This document shows, piece after piece, positions 40,825 to 51,700 of a stretch of DNA of 64,000 bases; within the stretch, counting starts at the first letter, position 1; every line of letters begins with the position of its first letter. The stretch lies in the NCBI GenBank assembly GCA_947172415.1, contig OX359192.1, forward strand, positions 64,501 to 128,500, read 5' to 3'. Source of the DNA: Chondrosia reniformis. Its lineage: Eukaryota > Porifera > Demospongiae > Chondrillida > Chondrillidae. Made by a program: the position numbers and the translations under genes. The notes beneath the pieces were generated by a model. It was not told where the DNA came from and searched no databases. It was given only the letters and a program-made list of their open reading frames with translations.

Positions 40825-41699
40825 TTATGAGTATTTGAGTTTGGCTTGTTCGTTCCAGTCAGTGTACAGTCCGATGAGGGAGGACATGGTCCCCATCAAC
40901 CCCACCACACCAGAGGGAAGGGACACCAACCCCAGGCGGTCTAGAGGAATAAAGATGTCAGCGCTGTTCTTGGTCACGTCTAGTATGAGCGCTTTGTGGT
41001 TGTACAGGATGCTGGAGAGCGTGCTTGGCACTGTGGGGGCGGAGGAGGACGAGGATGCGAGCGTCTTTGAGTTCGTCTTCAACCGCTGAGACTCAACTCT
41101 GTAGACCAGCACAAGTTCGTAAGCGTCCCTCATCAGCGCCATTATCAAACTAATCAGCCAGAACCGGAAGGCCTGTCTGCTCCAGTATTGCTCGTCCCTG
41201 GCCCATAGACGCATCTTGGCCAGCCAAATGAGGTGGTCGCAGAAGAGGTACAAACTGCTCCCTATTTTGGCGAGCGGAACCACAATCTTTAGAAATCCAT
41301 CTGGAATGCGGAGCGCCCGCTTCGCTGCCTGGATCATTTCTAAACTCTTCCCCATCCTGAACACTATTAGAAGAGAAGCGTACATTTACACCAACTATAG
41401 AACGCTGTAAATATTAAAAACGTACATTTTCTCGCAGTGCTTATGTGTCGTTCCAATTGAATAATTTTTTCAATAAACTCAGTACTTAATCCTTTCTGAT
41501 CGGCAGCCCACGAAACCATTTTGGAAGCGTACTGCACTGTCCTGCAAATAAGGAACCATTTATAAGTCACTCACTCATGTAGACCAATTATGGAAATGAT
41601 TTCATTTGCCGTACAGTACCTGCATAGTCTGTCTCGTCCTGTGGACTTGGAAGCAATGCGAAACACATTTTGCAAGAAATCTCCACTCCCACCTGCCAT
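40825..41699 (-). CDS. Peroxisomal membrane protein PEX11
   Basis: PEX11 proteins elongate peroxisome membranes before fission. Exon 1 (41699 to about 41622) encodes MAGGSGDFLQNVFRIASKS and TGRDRLCR. Exon 2 continues TVQYASKMVSWAADQKGL, then IIQLERHISTARK. Exon 3 (about 41370-40825) holds MIQAAKRALRIPDG, SSLYLFCDHLIWLAKMRLW, RQAFRFWLISLIMALMRDAY and the C-terminal ILDVTKNSADIFIPLDRLGL, matching the PEX11A/B layout and length (about 240 residues). The last hydrophobic segment (VSLPSGVVGLMGTMSSLIGL) is near the end, as in the family. It cannot be split into A or B by eye. The start is 25 bp from RBM8A on the other strand. Confidence 0.92.
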
Positions 41700-41724
41700 G
41701 TTCGCTGTGATCACGTGGTTAAAG
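41700..41724. promoter_or_regulatory. 25-bp gap between PEX11 and RBM8A start codons
   Basis: Contains TGATCACGTG (41709-41718), an E-box (CACGTG). It is too short for separate promoters, so a shared bidirectional core is likely. Confidence 0.55.
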
Positions 41725-42438
41725 ATGGCGGCCATGGATGACGTCCAGGTGGAGGGTGTATACGATGAGTTTAGGGATGATTTTGTCGATGGTGAGTGAC
41801 AGTTGAAGCGAAATACTTTATAAATAAATATTTTAAAATGTTTACTTGTTTCTCATTTAAAGATCCCATTTCGAGGATAAAGCAATCGGCCACAAAGAAG
41901 AAAGGAAGGGGATTTGAAGGTAAGTGCGAAATTTAAGAGAAAAATCGCGCCAATCGTTTGGTAGTTCACTTTTGTTTCATTCCTTTCAGATCGCAATGAT
42001 GCAATGGATACGGAATATGAAAGTGTACCAACAGAGTCGGGACCAGGGCCTCTTAGATGTACGTAGGTGTCACGTGATGTGCTCATTCTCTTATCAGTTG
42101 ACTGAATGTTTGTGCATAAAGTCACGTGATACTGTATGTGTTGTGCAGCGGTAGAGGGATGGATCATAGCAGTTACAGGAGTGCACGAGGAGGCACAGGA
42201 AGACGACATTTATGACAAGTTTGCAGAATATGGAGAGATCAAGAATCTGCATCTGAATTTGGACCGCCGGACGGGGTACCTGAAGGGTTACGCACTGATA
42301 GAGTATGAGACATTGAGGGAAGCACAGGCGGCTATAGATGATCTGAACAATGGAGAGATCCTGGGTCAGAAGGTTGAGGTTGACTGGGCCTTTGTCAAGC
42401 CCCCAGCCAAAGGGAAACGTGAATCTCGACCGAGATAG
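41725..42438 (+). CDS. RBM8A: RNA-binding protein 8A (Y14), exon-junction complex core
   Basis: Y14 pairs with MAGOH in the exon-junction complex deposited upstream of spliced junctions; it is nuclear and shuttling. Four exons join in phase. The N-terminus [19 protein letters not shown] leads to [18 protein letters not shown], then an [42 protein letters not shown] and [20 protein letters not shown] (RNP1/RNP2 positions of the degenerate Y14 RRM), and [18 protein letters not shown]. It ends ESRPR*, a basic RS-like tail. Length about 165, close to the human 174. Introns contain TCACGTGA boxes (about 42070 and 42121). Confidence 0.96.
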
Positions 42439-42725
42439 ACTGTAACCAGACACTGCATAGAATAAATGTTTTTACATTATTCCTGTTTTGTCAATGATTA
42501 TAAGACACGTATTGACGGAGTCACGCGATAATTCGTCATAGTCATTGTATTTGTGGTTGTTTCCTTACAAAATCGCATACTCAATTAGTATTGATACTCG
42601 TTTTCCTGTTACCTGCCACACTTAACCTACATTACCTACACAGTCCTCGGCCGGAGGTACTGTGTACGTGACTGAAGTCTGCCTAATTCGCAATCTAACG
42701 ATCAGCGAACACGAACTAAACTAAA
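42439..42725. other. RBM8A 3' end and DMXL upstream region
   Basis: AATAAA at 42461-42466 is a good RBM8A polyadenylation signal, 23 bp after the stop. The rest of this 287-bp gap is presumably the DMXL promoter. No other gene is seen. Confidence 0.6.
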
Positions 42726-45700
42726 ATGATGAAGACGGCCGCGGGAGGCAGAGACTCCGCCATTTTTAGCCATTTTAATGGGTATCGCCCACTCGGTTTG
42801 GGTCAGGGTTATCCTCATCCTGAGCTGATCAAGGAAGAAATGCAAGCTCTCCCAGGAGCAGCTAACTCGGGAACGTGTACCTATTCAGTTGGATACGTTA
42901 GGAAGAACCCTTTCTTAGTGAGTTCCTTGCCGCCCGTCCTATATAGCGTCATTCTGTTGGCGATTGTGTCTGCGGTAGAACAACTGTAAATATCGCATAT
43001 AGCATTGCGTTATAGCCTCATTAAATACAGGAGGTCGAGGTAGAGTGACTCGAGATTGTTTGTATATCTCGTATGTATCGATCCCTCCTAATTTGAGGGA
43101 TGTCATTGACCAATGTCTCCATTTAAAACCCCTGGCTCTTATATTTTTGATGTCAACTTAAAGCCCCTGGCTCTTATATGATGCTTTCTTATGGTAGGTG
43201 TATGGTTCTGGTTCCAATGTTGTCATTTTAAATTCGGAATTGAACTGGGTTCAGACATTGACTGGATCAGACTGTGGTTACCCGGGGCAACTTGTGTCAT
43301 GTGTTGACTCAGCAGAATATGGTGGTAAAGTGAGTGCATATGTCTGACCATCAGATACACTATATAAATGGACTTTGACCTTTCAGATTGCCGCTACGTG
43401 GGATCAAGCTATTGTGATATTTGATGTTTCTCCAAAAGACAGTTCCAAGGAGAAAGATGATGAGGTTTGTGGTTACCTTATATGGGATTGATGACCATCT
43501 TGTTGGTGGTTACCTTATATGGTATTGACGGCCATCTTGTTGGTGGTTACCTTATATGGGATTGACGTCCATCTTGTTGGTTACCTTATATGGGATTGAC
43601 GTCCATCTTGTTGGTGGTTACCTTATATGGGATTGACGTCCATCTTGTTTGTGGTATAGGAGGAATTCCCATTTGAATGGCGAATGGTGACTGCCCTCAC
43701 TCTCAGCAGTGAAATACATTCTATCCATTGGAGCAGTCAAGGTTAGATACACACCCATAGCTTATGTGTGTGTCTGTGACCAAGATGGCTGTCCATCGTT
43801 ACCTAGGTAACATGCTCCTGACAAGTGGAGAGGACTTGGTCCTCTGGAGTGAGCCTCCCTCCCTCCCATCCATCAATGAGGAGGAGGAGCTGGGGGGCGG
43901 GGACTGGAGGGAGACCAAGTGGATACAGACCTGGAAAGAAGCTCTTCCCCAGCCACCCATCCTCATCAAGTTCTCTGGAGATAGTACAATGTTTGCTACC
44001 TGTGGAAAGGTATTTGCATTTATATCATTTTAGTGCCTTGATCTAATATTGATTTAGTATTGGCATATGTAGAGTTCTGAGGTAGCTCCTACATGTATAA
44101 ATTGTGTGTTTAGTATTGGCATATGTAGAGTTCTGAGGTAGCTCCTACATGTATAAATTGTGTGTATGTAGAATGAGAGACTTGTCAAGATATGGTATCA
44201 GACCAGTCCTGAAGGAAGCGACAGAAGAGAGTTCTCTTTTGTGTACATTGCACACCCCCAGCCAGTCAGAGGAATGGAATGGAGGAAGACAAGTCCTCTA
44301 ATGCCATCGTAAGAATAACCTTTTTAATCTTTATCAGTACTTCTCCTCAACTCCCCCCTCCCTCTCCCTCACCTCTTCCTCTCCCCCTCCCCCTCTCCCC
44401 TCCCCCCTCCCCCTCCCCCTCCCTCTCCCCCTCCCTCACCCTCTCCCCCTCCCCCTCCCTCTCCCCCCTCCCTCTCCCTCCCCCTCTCCCCCTCCCCCTC
44501 TCCCCTCCCCCCTCCCCCTCCCCCTCCCTCTCCCCTTCCCTCACCCTCTTTCCCTCTTCCTCTCCCTCAGTGGGTATGTCCCCAATGTGCTAATGACATC
44601 ATGTGAAGACAGCACTTGTCGTTTTTGGACACACTCCGGTCAACCTGAAGGCAGATCTTACTATGAAAATGTATGCTTTTTCTTAGCTACCACCATAGAC
44701 TCGCAAGCAGACAACATTCTAAGATCCACCTTACCCTTTGGTCAGTCCCCATTCATTGTCCACTGGCTGGATAATAAAGCCATTACATTTATGCAAAAGG
44801 CTGGAAAGGCCTTCAAGGCTCGCTCTCGCCTCCCCAGTCTCTCCTCATCTCGCCAAAGCCTCAACAATGAGTCAGAGATTAGCATCAAGGACACAGACAC
44901 TACCAGTGACCAGCAGAGTGATCACGATGAGGAGGATACACTGGGGGCCATGCCAGAACGATCCCAGACCTCCACCACCATACCCAGGAGGACCTCTCTG
45001 AAAAACTTTTTTACTGGAGGAGATCGGTTCGCCCGCAGACAGCATTCTCTGCCAGTTATATCTACAGATGCATCCGAGTCCTGGTTGTACGTCAAGTCTC
45101 CACGGAAACAGAAAACGGTCAGTGTTGGAAAGCACTCACTCCCAAAGAGGATGTTGGATGACCTTCTCAACACCTGGAGATCCTCTTCAGATCTCGTCTT
45201 TGCCATTCACCCCCTAGCCGGCTCGCTGCTGATCTGGACGGTGGATGGACTAGACTACCCTAAGCACTCTATACGAGTAGCTCATACTAGTTTCACCTCC
45301 TGCATCCCCAACGTCATTCCTCCCGCCATAGCTGAACAGATGCGGACAAAGGTCTGTAAGGTCACCAGAGAGGGGCTCTTTGAAGATCAGAGCTCCTCCG
45401 AAGATGTTGTCTCCTTCACTATTGGTGGACAGAGCACGAAGCAGCCGGAATGTGACCCCAAGAAGGTTTGCAAGACGGAAGCATGGTTCCTGGGGCTACT
45501 GACTTGTAACACTCATGGATCTTTCAATCTCTGGTCAGTTGAGCAAAATACAATTGGAAATCATTCCTCCATCTCTGGATTAATCCATCTAGCTTCTGTC
45601 AGTGGTCACCATGGTAACATAGTTGGAGCTACACCCCACCCACTTTGTCCAATATTGGCAACCTCAGCTGAACAAAGTATCAAGTTGTCAGGGGCAGTGA

Positions 45701-48700
45701 GGGAGGTGGCAGTTTGGAGGTGTGACCGACCGGGTCTGATGCACCCAAAGGACTACCTGATGGAGATGTGCTGGCTGACGGCTGACAGTGGCACTTCATT
45801 GGAGCATGTAATGTGGTTCCCAAGTGTCCTCATGAGCTACGACAGGTCAAATCTACCAAGAGGGTCTTTGCTGGCTACCAATAATGGTGAAGAATTGGTC
45901 ATCTTTGAGCTACAATTGTATGATCGCATTCCCTTACCTTCAGCTGAACCCTCTCCCACTCCCTCTCCTTCCGAGACTATTCATTTGAGCTCAAGATTCG
46001 GCTCAAAGGGGATCAAGCAAGTTGCAACTGCAAAAGGAGTCTTTAAGAAGGAAAGAAAAGTTGTTTTCAGTCACATCTTCAGAGCTCACTCGGTTGAGTC
46101 CACTTCTGCCGTTCTGACAGGTGAAGAGAGCCACTTTTATCTGGTGATTGTGGAGAATGCAGACACAACTGGAAACAAGAAGGCAAAGGAAGTCAAGAGC
46201 TACTTAAAGATGTGGTCTATCATGTTTAGCAGTGAGGCTAGCACTCCAGTTGTTGGGTCAGACAGCAACCTGCCAAACACAGCTCTAAGTCCCCTCCCAC
46301 TGCCAGGCAGCTGGAGCCAGAGCTCCTTTGTCTACCCCAACCGCAGGAAGACAGACAACTGTAGTGTGGCTCTCCAGCTGGTGTCCAATCTAGTCCTTCC
46401 CCTCTCCGAAGGTGTCCATGTTGTTAGCGGACAGGCTGTCTGCGATACCTCCAGCTCCGCCCCCCTCCAGTTCACATGTGGCACTGACAACCACGCCCCC
46501 TACTTGATCAGTATAGTGTGCTCTAATGGAACTGTGATGGGGTGGCAGTGTCTAGCACAGCCACGCCCACCTGCCCCACCCTCTGAGCAGGCAGACCAGG
46601 GATACCCTTGGTACAATTACTCCTGGCGGCCATTTCTGTCAACTGATGATGCTACTATAGACCTTCAAGTCACTGGGCTTACCATCCAGTGTGACACTTT
46701 ACTGCCTGCCCACAAAATTGCTGACACAACTCCAGTTGCTATGACAGTGGCCCATGGGGGACGTATTGCCCTAGCACACCACCTGTCCCCCACCCCGGGG
46801 GACCCCAGACAACCCAGGACCCTCAGACACACGGAGGCTCTTGTTACCATCTGGGAATGTGAGTCTTCAGGCGGTCTTGTGTGGCATATAGAGGGACAGT
46901 GCGTCCTCCAGACCGCCTTCAGTGACAAGCCACAGCCTGTTCACCTGCAGTGGATGCCTCTTCACAATGGGATATATGTGCTGGTCTCCTCCTTCGGAAG
47001 CAAGCTCCATTTACATGTCAGGAAGACACAGACACTCCATGAGGTACAGCAGGGTGGCCATCCCCACTCCCATTTCAGTTCCCATTCTGAAATCAGTCAG
47101 TGGGTCACCCTGATCCAAATCCCGCTCAGTGTGTACTCTGTCTTAGAGAACCTCTCTCTATTAGCACTACCAGGAGAGGACACACTGCTGTACGCTGCCG
47201 GGAATGATGTCCGGGTCCTGCCTCTCTTGTCTCTGAGGGTCCAGCTGGAGGGGAGCCAGACCTGGAGGCACATTGCTGAGGCCATTGAGGAGGTCTCTGG
47301 CGCCCTTCCCCAGTACCACCCAATTGTGCTGGCAGAAATGATGAATGCTGGCAGAGTTACTAGTGTCAAGAGGATCCTCCTCCATTTGATAAAGTGTTTG
47401 TTCAAGTATGATAAAATGGTGGACCAGTTTGATGGAGCACTGACAAGCTTTGATGAGCCAGACACTGATGCTGATAGCAGAGATGCGGCAAGCAGACCTT
47501 CTCTGAAGGAAGTGGGAGATGTGGCCATCCCTCGTCTCTCCCTCACCACACTGGGACTTCTGGGAGGTACTGACTTTGAGGGTCTCTCAAACCAGACAGA
47601 AGATACAGAAGATACAGATTTCTTGTCTTCAATGGATGACTACCAGTTCAGCCCCAGTATTCAAGGTTTTCAGATGGAGGCTGAGGATTTTACTGCGATA
47701 GATGTGATGACTGCCAGCTGGCAAGTCTCATACGCAGAAAAGCTGCAGCGAATCTTGGAGCAGATAAAGTTGCCAAAACTAGACTCAGCCCACCAGCACC
47801 AGCTGATAGCCCTAGCTCACACACTGGCAAGTGCCTCCATGGATATTGGACAGCAGAGCAGGGTCAACAAGGCCAGCGGGATGGAGGGGATGGATGGGTG
47901 TGGCTTCAGGTACCTATCTACACTCATTACACATACCTCTTCTGACAAGCTCATCTCCAAGAGTTCCACTTCCAATTCTCAAAGACCAACTTCCATTTTG
48001 TCCCTTTCATCCCACGACTTCATTTGGGCCTTTCACTCTGATGCAGAGAGTGAATTGGTAGCATCGTTGCCATGCCTACAAACAAAAGGTCTAACTTGGG
48101 AGCAGCTGAGAGAGGTGGGGCTGGGATGGTGGCTGAGAAGTCATGATGTGTTGCGCAACATCATGGAGAGACTGGCAAAGTCCCAGTTCACAGCTAAACA
48201 GGAGCCTCTAGACGCTGCCCTGATCTACCTTGCTATGAAGAAACAGACGCTTTTGAAGGGACTGTTTAAGTGAGTTTTCCTTAACCAAATGGTCACTAGC
48301 TCTATCAGTATGTCTCATCACATTCTTGTACTATGTAGAACTATTGGAAACACTCGTTTGATGCAGTTTTTCAGTAACAACTTTTCAGAAGATCGCTGGC
48401 ACAAGGCTTCTCTGAAGAACGCCTTTGCCTTGCTGACCAAACAGAGGTTTGAGGAATCTGCCGCTTTCTTCCTCTTAGCAGGCAAGCTGTGGGATGCTGT
48501 AGAAGTATGCTTACGTAAGCTGAAGGACCTCCAACTTGCCATGGTCATTACCCGACTGTATGAGGGAGGGGAGGCAGGCGTTGTCTACCACCGCATCCTG
48601 AGGGAGGAGGTGCTGGGGGTACCTTGTGATGGTGCCAGCACCAACAGGCACTTGAGGGCAGACCCGGACCCCTTTCTGAGAAGTATGGCTTTTTGGTTGC

Positions 48701-51700
48701 TAGGCAGCTACTCAGAAGCCCTGGAAACACTTCTCATGCCACCTAATGTTACCATGGTGACCACTTCACTGAGGGACACCATCAAAGCTGCCAAACCTGA
48801 TCCGATTGTGTTTCATTTTTACTTTTACTTGCGTTCTCATCCAGTTCTGTCCAAACGCAAGTACCTTCCTACCAGGCTGACCCCTGGCCCCACCTCAAAC
48901 TGCCACATCAGCAGTGTGGGCAACGAGGCACTGACAGCTCTGGAGAGGTACCTCCTGTTCAGGGCTGCCCATTATTACATCAACAGGGGATCCCCCTTGC
49001 TGGCTCTGGATGTGATTGGCAAGCTGCCAGTGTGCGAGTACCCCAGTGAAAAGGACGTGTACGGAGTCTCCAAATCAGAGGAGGCAGGACCAGTAGTCCA
49101 GGGGAATTCCCCTCCCTTGGCTCCTGAGATGGAGGCCATTAGCAGTGGAATGTTGAAGGAAGAGAAGCCATTTGATTGGAGCAAACCAGTTGCTGCACAG
49201 ACCTCGGTGCCAGGTGCTGGGGAGAGTGAGGTGGACTGGAGCGTCCCTGTGTCCCAGCAGGGCCAGCCGGAGGAGGACATTGACTGGAGCCAGCCAGTTA
49301 CCTCTCAAATTGCTAAGGGGACTAGCTCAGCTGAGGAAGAGTTTGACTGGGGCACTCCAGTATACCTACAAAGGGACAGTGACACATTTTCAGGTGAGTG
49401 TCCTGACCATTACCATATATGGAACAGGCATGCAATACACAGTATAGCTAGTATAAGATGAATGGAGCATTGCTGTGGCATTTGTAGCTCAGTGGTAAAG
49501 CATTGGTGGTTGTAACTGTCCCTGGTTTGATTCACCTATATAAGTATGTACTCCATGACTGTCCCATGAATTGTCACAAATGTTCTAAGTTTATCATATT
49601 GGTGTTATTTATACTGTTTGTATGGAAGTGAAAAGTGTATTATACTCTACAGAGACCCTCTCTATTGACTCAAAGCGAGCTGGAGGAGAAGACACAAGCA
49701 GTGAGAATGTGTCAGAGGAGAAGTCCATTGCGCAGCTCACACAGGAACCTGCCACCAACTTTTCATTTGGAATCCATGGCCTCACCAAGCTGACCAGATG
49801 CAAGTTGGCACTGGCTGTGTGTGGCCTGGAGATCTCCAACATTGCTGAACTGCAAGACATCCATGTCATCAGAGAACACATTTTCAAGTGGATCAAGGAG
49901 GTAGTCAAAGAGTTGGCACTGAGGAGCTGTTGTCATGGAAACAGTAATGAGGCCCCTCCCTCTACAGAGTGTGACACTGTCACCTTATTTGGTGGTGTTC
50001 TGAGGACAGTGATAGACTATTGCCGTCTCTATGCCGTTGTTAACCCAAAGCTGGAGTGCTGCTCGACAGAGCTGGTACTCCACTTTCAGGACACTCTTAT
50101 GGTAACCAAGGATACGCCAACCACTCCGCCCTCTCAAGTGAAGTTGCATGTACCAGTTGCCCAGCACCCTTCTCAGCTACCTCTCCTGACCGCCACCCTT
50201 TTGCCCTTCACCCACCCCTACAGTGTTGCTAAGCAACTGCACAGTCTTGTGCAAGACCTTGTAGAGACAATCAAGTCTGTCCCTTGTCCACTGACTGGTA
50301 CTGACCAATCAGATTGCAGCTTTGTGTCTGTAGTTAAAGACCAGCTGTGGACCAAGTGTGGTATTGTATCAGATGTTCTCATGGTCTGCCTCAGGATCCA
50401 TTCATCGGAAGGAAGCTTCACTCTACCTTCCTGGGCCAGCTTGACTGAGTCAGACAAGATGGGTAACAGCCACTCAAGAGAGACATCTCAACCTAACACT
50501 CCCAAATCACCACGGAAACCAGGAAAGAAGGTCATGTTTAGCCTTGATAACTCTGATAGTGTGGCAGAAGCCATTCCCATTTCAGATCCGAAACCAAATT
50601 CCCAGCCCTCCAAATGGCCGGGTGTGTTAAATTGGCCGAGTCTGTTGCCATCTGAAGGTGGTCAGGACCCTCACAGTCTGTGCACTCTACTAGTGGAGAG
50701 TATTGTTCCAGTGTACCTGGGTCTGCTGGCCTACGCCTGGCTGGGGCAGGACACGTCTCTGGTCCTCTCCCTGATGAAGAACAGGCTCTCCTACGAGCTG
50801 TGGTGTGAGGTGTGCGGGGGCGGGTACCAGAGCAAGGGCGTTGTGAAGGGGGGAAGTTCCTATGGCAGCAGTCTGCAGGAGAGGATCGTGGGAAGGTTGA
50901 CTGGGAGCAAGAAGACCAAGCTCGCAAAGGCTGGGGGAGTTGACATCATCACCGACAGGACCTTGGATGGCTTCTTCATAGCCCCAAAGAGTGGTCTCTT
51001 AAATCGCCTCAGACTAGGAGTAAGTAGATTGTATCACTTTGATTGATGGAAAGTGTTAATTGTGCTCTTGAAATGCTGTTTTGGTAGATGCATCCCGAGA
51101 GAGTTGATGGTGAAATGTCCTTACTTGATGAAGATGATGCCAGTGATGTAATGACGGAGGAAGATGAGATTGTGTCTTATGGATGGGCCCTGATGAACCT
51201 TGCCATCTTGCGTTCAGCCCAGTCTGCCATCAGGAACTTACTGACACTGACAGGCATTGAAATATTGGGTTAGCTCCATGACTTGATGGTTACTAGTTGC
51301 TAAGCAACAGAGAGCATAGTAGCCTTTCCTCTCTCATGTTGTAGAGCTGTCTTCAGTCTCGTCTGTGTTGCACACTTGTTACAAGCTGATGGAACAGTGG
51401 GAAAATGGACTGGTTGAGATTGTAGATGACTTTGGAGACATGTCTCCTGAGAGGTTCTTCAAGAAGAAGGGAATTGAAGAGTCCACTGGAAAGAAGCCAT
51501 CTTTGTTGGTACACAAATCTCTGCTGGATCCCAAAAGCTCACCTTTTTAGTGAGTAGAACACCTTCCTTCAGTGACTGAATGTCTGTGTATGCTTAAGCC
51601 AGGCTTGTATCATTTCTGCCCATTTGCAAACCTTACACTTGTGCATACCATTTGTTGTGTTAGTGATGGTGGGCCTCAACTGGAGTCAGCCAATACACTG

